From Rhizobium sp. BK399 (GTDB taxonomy: Bacteria > Pseudomonadota > Alphaproteobacteria > Rhizobiales > Rhizobiaceae): a DNA stretch of 64,000 bases. Below, one piece after another: positions 34,822 through 43,890 of this stretch (its first letter is position 1; the number at the start of each line of letters is the position of its first letter). The notes under the pieces are model-generated. The model was not told the DNA's origin and made no database searches. It saw only the letters and a list, made by a program, of their open reading frames with translations. The stretch spans positions 124,001 through 188,000 of the forward strand of contig NZ_JACIAH010000009.1 in assembly GCF_014194695.1 (NCBI RefSeq). Direction: 5' to 3'. A program made the position numbers and the translations under genes.

Positions 34822-35264
34822 GCCACACAAACCACCAGATACAAGCCTGCCCGTCGAACAGCGCGTCGGTGCCGTCGAGGTTCGTCGCATGCCCTGGAAT
34901 GGTATCACGAAAAAGCTTTGGGACCTTCGACCGGAGGCTCTTGAGTTCAGTCTCCTTGACAAACGATGCTGCGTCCAGCGGACGGAACCATTCAAGCTTT
35001 CGCTGGCCGCGCTCTGGAAAGAGTGACCTGGTCTGCCGCACATCCACAAGGTGGACGCCGACCGTCGCGCGTACTTCACTCCCGCGGCAAGGGTTTTCAG
35101 GTATGTGAATTTGCCGAAGACTCGCTTTCGCGCCCTCCCTTGACGCCCGCTTCTTCCCAACCCTCCTGTTCGGCCACCTTGTGCGATTTCAGGCCCGGGA
35201 TGAGCCATCCCTTGGGAATGTCCATCTCCCAGTCTCTCGTGTGGTGATTAAAAGGATTCTCCAT
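34814..35264 (-). pseudogene. Nudix hydrolase remnant
   Basis: Three frames together give one Nudix protein: DIPKGWLIPGLKSHKVAEQEGWEEAGVKG from about 35225, then FGKFTYLKTLAAGVK, then VGVHLVDVRQTRSLFPERGQRKLEWF and LDAASFVKETELKSL. Two indels, near 35130 and near 35065, break the frame. In the Nudix box the usual Glu five positions after the Gly is replaced. The order and spacing match intact rhizobial Nudix proteins of about 150 residues. Confidence 0.8.
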
Positions 35265-35320
35265 TGGCCCCTTGCTGCAGATGGCCCCCAAAACCAGCGA
35301 GCCTTGTCAATATATTGCGT

Positions 35321-35734
35321 TCATGAGAACGAAGTGGAGCGGGAACGGACGAGAGCAAGCGTTTGGCTTTTCTGTTTCTCGTTCGCTTTGAACCGCGCAG
35401 AGATCCTGTCCCGAAGTGCGGCAAGGTCGTAAGGCTTTGGCAGGTAGACAACGCTTTCACCGAATTCTGAAATGTCCACATCGCGTCCGGAGGTTATCCA
35501 GACCGGAAGGGACGGTCGGGTGACGGTCAGCATCCGGGCAAGGTCCAGACCGCTTAACCCACCGGGCATGTCAACATCAGTGACCACAGCCTCGATGCAT
35601 CCGTTCGTTCCCAGGGCTGCAACCGCTTCGAGCACATTACGGCATTCGATGACGACATGGCCGTCATCGGCCAGTTCGTCGGCGAGTGCGAAGCGGATCA
35701 AGGGTTCGTCTTCCACAATCAGGATTCTTGCCAT
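35321..35734 (-). CDS. Single-domain response regulator (receiver only)
   Basis: The 137-residue product is a receiver: ILIVEDEPLIRFALADELADDGH, the phospho-acceptor in AVVTDVDMPGGLSGLDLARM, WITSG with the conserved Ser/Thr, and the Lys in VYLPKPYD. A short charged tail follows. I chose the ATG at 35734, with GGAG upstream; the frame extends to 35857. No kinase is adjacent. It belongs to the FixJ-like/CheY-like single receivers frequent in rhizobia. Confidence 0.82.
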   Translation of the reverse strand: MARILIVEDEPLIRFALADELADDGHVVIECRNVLEAVAALGTNGCIEAVVTDVDMPGGLSGLDLARMLTVTRPSLPVWITSGRDVDISEFGESVVYLPKPYDLAALRDRISARFKANEKQKSQTLALVRSRSTSFS

Positions 35735-36216
35735 TCTCGGTGTCTCCATTGTCAGACGATGGCTAAACGCAAGGTGGATCAAATTGGTACACGTAGCCCC
35801 ATCAGTATTTTGATTCATGCTTAACAAAAAACGAATGACGGAGTGAGCAATCGGCATGTCTTTGGCTTTCCGCTTCTTGCGATCAGTTTAATTGTGAACA
35901 ATGGCATGGAAAATTTGCAATGGGTGTCCGACCGGCGGAATCCCCACGACCGTCGCCGGAAGACAAGGACGACACCGCAGCCGCCCGACGCTCTTGCATG
36001 TAGGACAAGACAGTGACCTCCGACCAGAAGCCAGGCATCCTATAGCGTCATTGTTGTCGGATCGGGATTTTCGGCGTGATATAGGATTCAGACGTCGCCG
36101 ATCATGTGGCGAGGTCTATCGGTGACGAGAAGACCGAGGTCAACTAATCAAACCTTGATGTGACGTGGCTCGGCAATGCCTGGCCGATTTACGAGACAGA
36201 ATCCAATGGCGCACGT
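35735..36216. other. Intergenic region, no gene seen
   Basis: About 480 bp between a receiver gene and the end of the L,D-transpeptidase gene. I see no coding frame with support, no terminator and no repeat. Confidence 0.5.
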
Positions 36217-37197
36217 TCAGTCGGTGAATTCGACCACAATGCCGGGCTTGACCATGCCGGCCAGTTCCTGCGCATCCCAGTTGGTAAGCCGCACGCAACC
36301 GTGTGAGCCGACCTTGTCGATGAGTGACGGTTCGGGGGTTCCGTGAATTCCGTAGGTCGGCTCTGTCAAATCAATCCAGACTGATCCCACGGGACCATTG
36401 GGACCGCCGGGTAGTTTCAGGATCTTCTTGTTCTTGCCCTGCTGGAAGTTGATTTTCGGATTGTAGATATACGGCGGCATCCGCGCGACGCCCTTGACCT
36501 TGTGCGTCCCGGTAGGTGATGGCGTCTCTTCGCTTCCGATGGTCGCCGGATAGGCAGCAATTAGTGCACCGTCTGCCGCAAAGGCTAGTACCCGTCCGGA
36601 TTTTCTGTGAACTTCTATTTTTTTGACGGAGCCAGCCTTGGGACCACCGGGCATCGCAACGAGCACTGTCGCTCCGACTTTAAAGTCCACACCGGAATTC
36701 AGTGCCTTCAGCAGGTCTATGTCCATATGGAAACGTTCGGACAGTTTTTCCGCGATGCTTGTGTAGCCAAGATGTTTCATCTTTGCCTGCTTGGCGTAGT
36801 CCTTGGGAATTTTGTCTAGCAAGTCAGCGGCATCGTCCTCGGTAATCCGATAGGGTTGGATGACAGCCGCCTTGTCTGAAAGCCGTTGAACGACGTCCGG
36901 ATCGAGCTTTCCGTCCGATGAAAGATTCTGCAAGGTTTCGAACCCGGCGACCGCCTTTGTAACGTTTTCACCGTAATGGCCGTCAATGACCCCGGGCGAC
37001 GATCCCGCGCGGTCAAGGAGAACCTGAAGGCGGACAATGGCGGGGTCCGGCTGAGAGGGGGCATTCTGCGCGGGGCGCTCAGGCGGTATTGCCTGCAGCG
37101 AGGCGGAGTTGATCGCCTCCGCCGTAAGCTCATCCGCAGCCGCAGTCCCAAACAGTATGAGAACAATGGATGTTGCGAGAGCGATAGTCTTCATCAT
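36217..37197 (-). CDS. L,D-transpeptidase (YkuD) with peptidoglycan-binding domain
   Basis: The 326-residue exported protein has a signal peptide (KTIALATSIVLILFGTAAA). A peptidoglycan-binding domain type 1 follows (RLQVLLDRAGSSPGVIDGHYGENVTKAVAGFETLQNL), then a LysM-like linker. The YkuD domain has the catalytic motif IHGTPEPSLIDKVGSHGCVRLTNWDA. Such enzymes make 3-3 crosslinks in the wall or attach proteins to it. I chose the first of two adjacent ATGs; no clear ribosome site is visible. Confidence 0.9.
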   Translation of the reverse strand: MMKTIALATSIVLILFGTAAADELTAEAINSASLQAIPPERPAQNAPSQPDPAIVRLQVLLDRAGSSPGVIDGHYGENVTKAVAGFETLQNLSSDGKLDPDVVQRLSDKAAVIQPYRITEDDAADLLDKIPKDYAKQAKMKHLGYTSIAEKLSERFHMDIDLLKALNSGVDFKVGATVLVAMPGGPKAGSVKKIEVHRKSGRVLAFAADGALIAAYPATIGSEETPSPTGTHKVKGVARMPPYIYNPKINFQQGKNKKILKLPGGPNGPVGSVWIDLTEPTYGIHGTPEPSLIDKVGSHGCVRLTNWDAQELAGMVKPGIVVEFTD

Positions 37198-38205
37198 AGA
37201 AGTAAAATTGACATCGCACCAACTTGTTCCAAGCCTTCGCGCGATTTCGCTTTCAACCTGATAGCGCGCGTCGACGATGCCCGTCGGACGGCCTGGCGAG
37301 GGTACGCTCTCAGAGCGTGTCGCGCACAAGCTAGTGCTTGGAGCCAAGCGAAACATGCAAGACAGTTTTACGTGTACTACCTTCCAACTAGAGCAACGCT
37401 CTGGGGTCAGCGCTAGGCGCTGGTCCGCGGGACATGCCGGCATGAGCCATTCTGCGAAAGGGTCGGAAATGCAGTGCCCGATTTTTCGCCTGGCGACGCC
37501 GGGGCGATCAATGCCAATCCTGCCAGCGTCGCGCCCGCTGCTCTAATGCGCCGACGGGATCGTTCATGTCGGCGACGCATCTCCAGCAACTGCAATCCGG
37601 CGCGGCTATGTCGGAGCGTCGAGCGTGGCCAGCACCCGCCATTCGTTCCGCGCCGAGATCGCCTCGTCGGCCCTAGATCGACGAGCGCTATGTACCGAAG
37701 CAGCTCGACCGGCAAGTATCTGTGTCGGTCCCCTTTGAAGGGCCCTCGCCTGCCGCTACACCCCTCGTAAGGTGAAAACTTCGCGTCGGGGTTTCAGCTG
37801 ACAGCTTAAATTGAAATCGACAGGTCAAAGGCACAAGAACTGCCCCGTTTACCCAAGCCGTGTAAGCGGGGCAAAATCGGTGGCAGCACGTTTGTCGTTG
37901 AAGACGGTGTGATTGTTGGGATGCACTACATCCGAACTAATCGTACCGGCGGAGAAAAACATGTTAGCAACCGCGGCTACGTGACAGACACGGCGGCAAG
38001 TGGTCGAGGCTTGGCTCGTCGGATGCACGAGCATTCGTCTGCTCACATAGTGCTTCTTGATTAATTGCAGGACATGGCAAAACGCTCTATTTTCCCTTGC
38101 AGGGCGCCTCGACGAGACGGGAGCGGGCTTGCCAGGCCGGACCGTCTCGGTTTCCGCACCAATCCCAGATGCCGTTCGACGATACGATCCAGGAGGAGAC
38201 GTACG
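37198..38205. other. 1.0 kb without a recognisable gene
   Basis: Frames at 37413-37715 (minus) and 37849-38358 (minus) have no recognisable content. Part of the region near 37860-38060 is AT-richer. It lies just upstream of a GC-rich methyltransferase gene that may have arrived by transfer. Confidence 0.45.
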
Positions 38206-39219
38206 ATGGGCGAAACGACGCCGGACAACATCATGCAGCTCGGGATGGGGTTCTGGGCCTCCAAAGCCATGCTCACCGCGGTCGAGCTTGGCGTCTTCAC
38301 AGCGCTCGCAGCCGGCCCGGCCAACCTGCCCGACCTGCAGGCCAGGCTGCAACTGCATCCCCGCTCGGCCCGCGACTTCTTCGACACCCTAGTGGCCCTG
38401 AAGCTGCTCGAACGCGAGGATGGCCGCTATCGCAATGCCCCTGATACAGACCTCTTCCTCGACAAGGGCAAGTCCTCCTATATCGGCGGCATCCTCGAAA
38501 TGGCTAATGCCCGGCTCTACGGTTTCTGGGGCTCGTTGACCGAAGCCCTGCGCACCGGCGAGCCGCAGAATGAAGCCAAGCAAAGCGAAGACTTCTTCGC
38601 CGCGATCTATGCCGAGCCGTCGCGGCTGCGCGGGTTCCTGGAGGCGATGAGTGGAATCAGCGCCGGTGCGGCCCAGGCGATCGCCGCCCGGTTCGACTGG
38701 TCGAAGTACAAGACCTTCGTCGATGTGGGCGCGGCGCAGGGCATGGTGCCGGTGGTGATCGCGCAAGCGCATCCGCATCTTCAGGCCATCGGCTTCGACC
38801 TGCCCGCCGTGCAGCCTATATTCGACGAGTTCGTCGCCCGGCATGGTCTCGCTGACCGTATCCGCTTCCAAAGCGGAAACTTCTTTGACGGCCCGATGCC
38901 GAATGCGGATGTGATCTTGATGGGGCACATCCTGCACGACTGGGATCTTGCCGAGAAGAGGATGCTCTTGGAAAAGGCCTTTGCCGCACTGCCGAACGGC
39001 GGGGCCGTGATCGTCTACGATGCCGTCATCGATGACGAGCGCCGCTTGAACGCTTTCGGCCTGCTGATGAGCCTCAACATGCTGATCGAGACCCGTGGCG
39101 GGTTCGACTACACCGGCTGCGACTGCCAGGCCTGGATGCGCGACGCCGGTTTCGTGGCCACGCACGTCGAGCCGTTGCTGGGGCCTGACTCGATGGTGAT
39201 AGGCTTCAAGCCCGACTGA
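38206..39219 (+). CDS. SAM-dependent O-methyltransferase (acetylserotonin/CrtF-like family)
   Basis: The 337-residue protein has an N-terminal dimerisation helix bundle (MQLGMGFWASKAMLTAVELGVFTAL). The class I methyltransferase fold follows with VDVGAAQGMVPVVIAQAHPHLQAIGFDLP, DVILMGHILHDWD, and the C-terminal GFVATHVEPLLGPDSMVIGFKPD. This is the Methyltransf_2 family, which acts on hydroxyl groups of small molecules. GGAGGAG precedes the ATG. The base composition is more GC-rich than its surroundings and transposase debris follows, so recent acquisition is likely. Confidence 0.85.
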   Translation: MGETTPDNIMQLGMGFWASKAMLTAVELGVFTALAAGPANLPDLQARLQLHPRSARDFFDTLVALKLLEREDGRYRNAPDTDLFLDKGKSSYIGGILEMANARLYGFWGSLTEALRTGEPQNEAKQSEDFFAAIYAEPSRLRGFLEAMSGISAGAAQAIAARFDWSKYKTFVDVGAAQGMVPVVIAQAHPHLQAIGFDLPAVQPIFDEFVARHGLADRIRFQSGNFFDGPMPNADVILMGHILHDWDLAEKRMLLEKAFAALPNGGAVIVYDAVIDDERRLNAFGLLMSLNMLIETRGGFDYTGCDCQAWMRDAGFVATHVEPLLGPDSMVIGFKPD

Positions 39220-39512
39220 GCGGAAACCGCGACCGCGGCCGGTGTTCCGCAATCTCGACCAAGGATGCGATGTCGATCGCCTGGCGCTGACGTGGTCGAT
39301 GGCCTCGCGTCGCTCTTGAACTGAACAAGCTTCTCGACGATGAGATACCAAGCAGGCTGCCAGCGCGCAGCAATGAACCCCGCAGCCGCTTGGCTCGGCC
39401 GCACTCGGCGAAGTTGCCCCGAAGTGTAACTGGAGCAAATCCGGTGGCATCGGGCATTCCTGTTTTCTGGAAGCCACCATTCACTCCTTTCATGACGAAG
39501 CGCCGCCTGCCC

Positions 39513-39775
39513 ATGACCGAGCATGGCGATACGCTGCCGCTGAAGGCGCTGCGGGAGCTTGTGACTGGTCTGGTAGAACGGGCCGACCGGGCAGACATCC
39601 GGATCGAAAAACTCGAGACCGAAAACCAAAAGCTTCAAGACGATACCTGCCAGAAGTTGGGCCTGTCGTTCTGGCACTATCTTGGCGGTCGGCTAGGCAT
39701 AGGCACACCCGGGCGGGCCGCTCCTCTGCTGGCCACGATAGTCGCTGCCAGAACCTCGGCACATCAACGGCGATC
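39513..39775 (+). pseudogene. Transposase remnant with internal deletion
   Basis: The N-terminal coiled-coil opening of an IS66-like transposase (DTLPLKALRELVTGLVERADRADIRIEKLETENQKLQD) is joined directly to a C-terminal tail (KLGLSFWHYLGGRLGIGTPG). About 300 central residues with the catalytic region are missing. No terminal inverted repeats are obvious. It marks this stretch as an insertion hot spot. Confidence 0.65.
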
Positions 39776-40132
39776 AGGATTGGGGAACGCAACGATCCTG
39801 TCCGACGCACCAGTCCTGTCTGGCTTGCCCGTCACGACATCATCCAGCGTATCGAGCACATGGGAGCCGGTGAGCGTCAGCAAAGTCGGCGACACATTCC
39901 ATTGCCGCTCATCATCGGCATGCACCGTCACTGTCTTCTTGTTGCGGCGAATGACAACGCCCCGGATCGTCACCCCGCCTGGCCCTTCGAAGGTCACGCC
40001 GCTTCCAACACGGATGTCCTGCAGCGCAGCTGCAGTCCGCTGATGATGCAGCAACTGCAGCCTCTCGACGATACGGGCGTTGAGTTCGACGAGCGCCGCC
40101 TCGTCCAGGCTATCAATTTCGATCAGCCGCAT
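39764..40132 (-). CDS. Small protein with a KOW-like segment, often linked to transposons
   Basis: The 122-residue product begins MRLIEIDSLDEAALVELNARIVERLQLLHH. A beta-rich segment GSGVTFEGPGGVTIRGVVIRRNKKTVTVHADDERQWNVSP follows. I have seen this pattern (R-x-N-K-K-T-V-T-V) in short rhizobial proteins of unknown role, some beside transposases. The C-terminal end overlaps the transposase remnant on the opposite strand. The function is unknown. Confidence 0.5.
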   Translation of the reverse strand: MRLIEIDSLDEAALVELNARIVERLQLLHHQRTAAALQDIRVGSGVTFEGPGGVTIRGVVIRRNKKTVTVHADDERQWNVSPTLLTLTGSHVLDTLDDVVTGKPDRTGASDRIVAFPNPDRR

Positions 40133-41048
40133 TGTCAGCCCCTCGCTTTTGTCGACGAGGCTATCCTGCCAGGGAGTGGTGACAGGACGGACCCCAGTCT
40201 CCGATTTGCCCTGTCGTTCGGCGGTGCCTCCGAATTTACCCCGCTTGACCCGAAGTGTTCAACAAAACCGGCAGGGCATCAATCTGTAACCTACTGAAAG
40301 AACGAACTCAAACTGCTCAACGGAAGCCACTAGAGCATTTTCTTCCGTTAGTGGATAACCCCCCAATCTCGCCCTTTATGGGTCTGGATGAATGCCGCGG
40401 AGAGAAATGAAGCCCTTTGCGAGATCAAGTTACTACGCGCCAGCATATCACCTCGTCGGGACCTGACGAACCGGCTTCTGGTCTTGATCACACGGCATTC
40501 GTGCGGCTACCGCCGGAGCGGCGCGTCTTGTATCGATCTAGATGCGGGCCTTGCCTGGCGAGACGTCGAGGATCGGTTCAGTCCCACCTTCGTCGCGACG
40601 CCGGAACTGGCCCCTCCACGGTCCCCCGTGCCGACACGGTCATGCTCCCGATCTTGAGGTTTTCGAGATAGGTCACGTCGCAGCGTCTGACGACGTCAGT
40701 CGTCATCTTGTGCCTGGGGTCTTTCGCGTAGCGCAGACCCGCGCCTTGAAGGCTGGCAGCGCCCATAGAGCAGCCCGATCAATACGCCATTGCTCGAACC
40801 TCGCCATCAGATTGATGATGAAGGTCGCCACAAACCGCGTTCCACATCATCACGAAAGATGGAGGACAGACAGGTGACAGACTGTGCAAGCGGCGCTGCG
40901 CTTCCACGTTGCTCAGTCGACCCAAGCCACCTGGAGGCAGATATATGGCGGTACTTTTTGGCATTGGAGTTGATCAGGAGTCTGGAATGAGCTAGCGCGT
41001 AAGCCCCCATATACCCCCCGCACTAGCCGCTCTTTAAAGGACCTGCGA
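40133..41048. other. 0.9 kb of accessory DNA without a recognisable gene
   Basis: Fragments on both strands do not add up to a protein I recognise. At 40320-40354 the order ACGGAAG, CCACTA, then CTTCCGT, TAGTGG places two inverted repeats in an interleaved arrangement. The region follows transposase debris and is probably scrambled. Confidence 0.4.
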
Positions 41049-41270
41049 ATGGAACCGGACACCGTAACAATTGAAAGCCGCAATGACTTTGCCCTCTGGG
41101 CGATCGAAAAGGCTCGGGCAATCGTCGCTGAACAAGGCGGCGATCTGGCGATAGCGGCGCGTGACATGGACGAAAAGGCAATTGCGGAAACTGGCAATGC
41201 ACTCGGTGCCGCGATCACGCAAGCCTTGCTGGAGGTCTATGACGGATTGACTCCTGCGGACGAAGACTAG
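41049..41270 (+). CDS. Small acidic protein, unknown function
   Basis: The 73-residue product is acidic and helical (NDFALWAIEKARAIVAEQGGDLAIAARDMDEKAIAE), with no signal peptide or membrane span. AAAGGA lies upstream of the ATG with 7-nt spacing. I do not recognise a family. Codon use looks normal for this replicon, which favours a real gene. Confidence 0.5.
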   Translation: MEPDTVTIESRNDFALWAIEKARAIVAEQGGDLAIAARDMDEKAIAETGNALGAAITQALLEVYDGLTPADED

Positions 41271-41799
41271 CCAATGCAAATGCCGCCTGCCCTGACGGGT
41301 AGCCCCAAACTTGGCTGGGAAGAACCGGACGGCCGGCTAGGAAGACTTCCTTTCATCACGCTAAGCAATCTGGCTTGGCAACGCTGATTATCGGAGTAAG
41401 CGGCGAGATCGAGCACATCGCCTTTCAGCTGCCGAACCGTTCAGGTCTGCTTTTTGCTCCCCAGATTCTTGAATGCAAGAATTGCCAAACATGTTCGTCC
41501 GGTCATTCACTACCAGGTCGCAGCATATGACCCGCATAGGCAATGTTGAGGGAAGCTGCGCCGGTTCTTCGGTTCTCCGGGATATAAAGTCCTAGTTCCG
41601 GCAGAAGCACACACTCGGGTCCGCCCACACGAGACCAATGCCGGATGCAATCGCGCGGGCGGTTTGCCACCCCGCCAGGGTTCGGCGGTCCGAACCCCGG
41701 CTACCCAACGGTCTGGTGGCCGAGGAGCCCTCCCCGCCCGAAGAAGGCAGCGGCCGCCTCCAGCCGCGCAAACACAGTGACCCGCACCAGACCGCTCCG
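41271..41799. other. Intergenic region, no gene seen
   Basis: About 530 bp with overlapping short frames only. The right half (41640-41800) is GC-rich. It ends at the EcfG-type promoter of the next gene. Confidence 0.45.
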
Positions 41800-41824
41800 G
41801 GAACAAGAGCACCACGGCATCGTT
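41800..41824 (+). promoter_or_regulatory. EcfG-type promoter of a small exported protein
   Basis: GGAAC at 41800-41804, a 16-nt spacer, then CGTT at 41821-41824: an exact consensus match, with a leader of about 37 nt to the ATG. Confidence 0.7.
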
Positions 41825-41867
41825 TCCAATTTGGTTGCAATCACGCAACGCTACCAAGGAGGACGAA

Positions 41868-42164
41868 ATGTCCATCAAGCTTGTTACGACGTCACTTCTG
41901 ATCATCGGCCTTTCAGGCTCAGCATTCGGGCAGTCGAACCCCGCTCCTGCTGGATCCACCATGGACAAGAATCATGGGGCCGCCACTCAAACGACCAAAC
42001 CCATGAAGATGAAAAAGGTCGACCCGATGAAGACCCACAGCACGACTCAGAATGTCAACAAAGAGAACTGCAAGTCGCTGAAGGGCAAGAACTCGCTGCA
42101 GACGCAGGGCGGCAACAGCAACACCGAGAATGTTGAGAATACGTGCGCCGATAACAACAACTGA
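41868..42164 (+). CDS. Small exported Asn/Lys/Thr-rich protein
   Basis: The 98-residue product has a short signal peptide (KLVTTSLLIIGLSGSAFG). A hydrophilic mature part follows, rich in Asn, Lys, Thr and Met (MKMKKVDPMKTHS), with two Cys. AAGGAGG gives a strong ribosome site for the ATG at 41868. I do not recognise a family. The exact EcfG promoter suggests a stress-induced periplasmic protein. Confidence 0.7.
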   Translation: MSIKLVTTSLLIIGLSGSAFGQSNPAPAGSTMDKNHGAATQTTKPMKMKKVDPMKTHSTTQNVNKENCKSLKGKNSLQTQGGNSNTENVENTCADNNN

Positions 42165-42186
42165 CAGCTCGTTGTTTCGCGCCGGG

Positions 42187-42211
42187 TGACGGCTCGAACC
42201 ATGGGCCGTCA
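42187..42211 (+). terminator. Hairpin after the small exported protein gene
   Basis: TGACGGC and GCCGTCA form a 7-bp stem (extendable by GGG/CCC with a mismatch) 23 nt after the stop. There is no T-run, so it is a weak terminator or 3'-end stabiliser. Confidence 0.45.
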
Positions 42212-42379
42212 TCTGCCCCTCCTCTTCATTCACAGGGGCAAGCGACAACCTATGCGTCTCGGCGACTGAATGCTGAATGTCTCAGGAGTTCTTCCAACAA
42301 CTTCACCGCACCTGCGGTTCGCTTTGCAAAGCTCTTCGAAGCCTTTTTCGCTCCAGGCGACGCAATTCACAGGCTAATA

Positions 42380-42398
42380 TTTTTGACAGCCGTGCAAA
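42380..42398 (+). repeat. 19-bp direct repeat, copy 1, upstream of repA
   Basis: TTTTTGACAGCCGTGCAAA occurs here and again between repA and repB at 43818-43836, identical over 19 nt. Its position flanking repA suggests a centromere-like site or an operator for RepA/RepB. It does not match the published parS pattern GTTNNCNGCNNNNAAC exactly. Confidence 0.6.
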
Positions 42399-42609
42399 CA
42401 TCAAAATTATCGTTGAAAATCATTGAGTTGATTCGCATTTGCCGGATCGCGGCACACCTGCCAGCGTCCGAAGCCAGCCTATGATAAAGAATCGGCATAT
42501 TAAGCCTTTGTTAACTAAAAACTTCTTGCGCCGGCTAGAGAATCGCATCTAAATCACGCTTATGATGCAGATCGCTTGAGAAAAGCGTTATTCCGGAAGA
42601 TGGCAAGAT

Positions 42610-43815
42610 ATGAACATGGCACCAGTCTTCATCGAAGACCTTGATTTTGACAAGGAAATCCTTGAGCAGGGCGAGCTGATTTCTGACAAGCTGAACATGC
42701 TTCGGCTAGAGCAGTACCCCCCTAACGCGATGAAAGGGCTTCGGCAGTTTTCGTTGGCCGAGGTCGCCGAGTATCTCGGCGTCACGCAAAACCACATCAA
42801 GAAGCTTCACCTCGAAGGCAAGGGCCCTGCTCCTCAGGTCTCTGGCTCGGGACGTCGGTCTTACACTGCCGAACAGATGATGGAGTTGCGCCGCTATCTC
42901 GACAAGCATGGCCGTTCGGATTTCAAAAAGTATGTTCCTCACCGCCGCAATGGTGAAGGCTTACAGGTCATTTCCGTCGTGAACTTCAAGGGCGGCTCCG
43001 GAAAGACGACTTCGGCAGCGCATCTTGCCCAGTATCTGGCTCTGACTGGTCACCGTGTCCTCGCCATCGATCTTGACCCGCAGGCATCGATGACAGCCCT
43101 CCATGGGATTCAGCCGGAACTCGATCGAAATCCCTCCCTTTACGAAGCACTGCGTTACGACAGCGATCGCAAGTCGATCACGGAACTCATTCGTCCTACC
43201 AATTTCCCGGGGCTTGATATTGTTCCCGCCAATCTGGAGCTTCAGGAATACGAGTATGAGACACCGCTTGCGGCATCCAGCAAGAACCTTCAGGAAGGCA
43301 AGCTCTTTTTCACGCGGATCTCGAATGCCTTGAAGGAAGTCGACGATCGCTATGACGTTGTGGTGATCGACTGCCCCCCGCAGCTTGGCTACCTCACCCT
43401 GACGGCACTCACGGCGTCAACGGCCGTTCTGATCACCGTCCATCCCCAAATGCTTGACGTCATGTCGATGAGCCAGTTCCTCCTGATGCTTGGTGGCATC
43501 CTTGAATCGATCAAGAGCGCCGGCGCTTCGGTGAAGCTGAAATGGTTCCGCTACCTCGTGACACGCTACGAGCCTACCGATCAGCCGCAGGCGCAGATGG
43601 TCGGGTTCCTTCAAGCCCTTTTCAACAAGCGCATGCTGAAGAACCAGATGCTGAAATCGACGGCAATTTCAGATGCCGGGATCACCAAGCAGACCTTGTA
43701 CGAGATCGAGAAGTCTCAGTTCACCCGGTCAACCTATGAACGTGCCGTCGAAAGCCTGAATGCGGTCAATGGCGAGATTGTTTCCTTGATCCATAATGCG
43801 TGGGGACGGAAGTGA
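42610..43815 (+). CDS. repA: Plasmid partition ATPase RepA
   Basis: The 401-residue ParA-family protein starts with a MerR-like HTH region (FSLAEVAEYLGVTQNHIKKLHLEGKGP). The deviant Walker A motif VNFKGGSGKTTSAAHLAQYL follows at about residues 117-136, then LAIDLDPQASMTAL and VVIDCPPQLGYLTLTAL. Size and motifs match RepA of rhizobial repABC replicons. With RepB it segregates the replicon and represses the operon from the promoter in the 445-bp gap upstream. Confidence 0.97.
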   Translation: MNMAPVFIEDLDFDKEILEQGELISDKLNMLRLEQYPPNAMKGLRQFSLAEVAEYLGVTQNHIKKLHLEGKGPAPQVSGSGRRSYTAEQMMELRRYLDKHGRSDFKKYVPHRRNGEGLQVISVVNFKGGSGKTTSAAHLAQYLALTGHRVLAIDLDPQASMTALHGIQPELDRNPSLYEALRYDSDRKSITELIRPTNFPGLDIVPANLELQEYEYETPLAASSKNLQEGKLFFTRISNALKEVDDRYDVVVIDCPPQLGYLTLTALTASTAVLITVHPQMLDVMSMSQFLLMLGGILESIKSAGASVKLKWFRYLVTRYEPTDQPQAQMVGFLQALFNKRMLKNQMLKSTAISDAGITKQTLYEIEKSQFTRSTYERAVESLNAVNGEIVSLIHNAWGRK

Positions 43816-43817
43816 GG

Positions 43818-43836
43818 TTTTTGACAGCCGTGCAAA
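43818..43836 (+). repeat. 19-bp direct repeat, copy 2, between repA and repB
   Basis: The second exact copy of TTTTTGACAGCCGTGCAAA starts 3 nt after the repA stop. The repA-repB gap is a known place for partition sites in some repABC replicons. Confidence 0.6.
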
Positions 43837-43890
43837 TCGCGGAAAAATTGTTTTCTTTCAGAGGGATGGGCACTCACAACGGAGACGGAA

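Noticed and set aside
37206..37230. GGAAC-N18-TT upstream of the L,D-transpeptidase gene
   Set aside because: The expected RNA start would fall at the ATG itself and the -10 reads CAATT; too weak to call.
38389..39480. Minus-strand frame of 363 codons opposite the O-methyltransferase
   Set aside because: Antisense shadow in a GC-rich gene; the plus-strand protein is clearly the real one.
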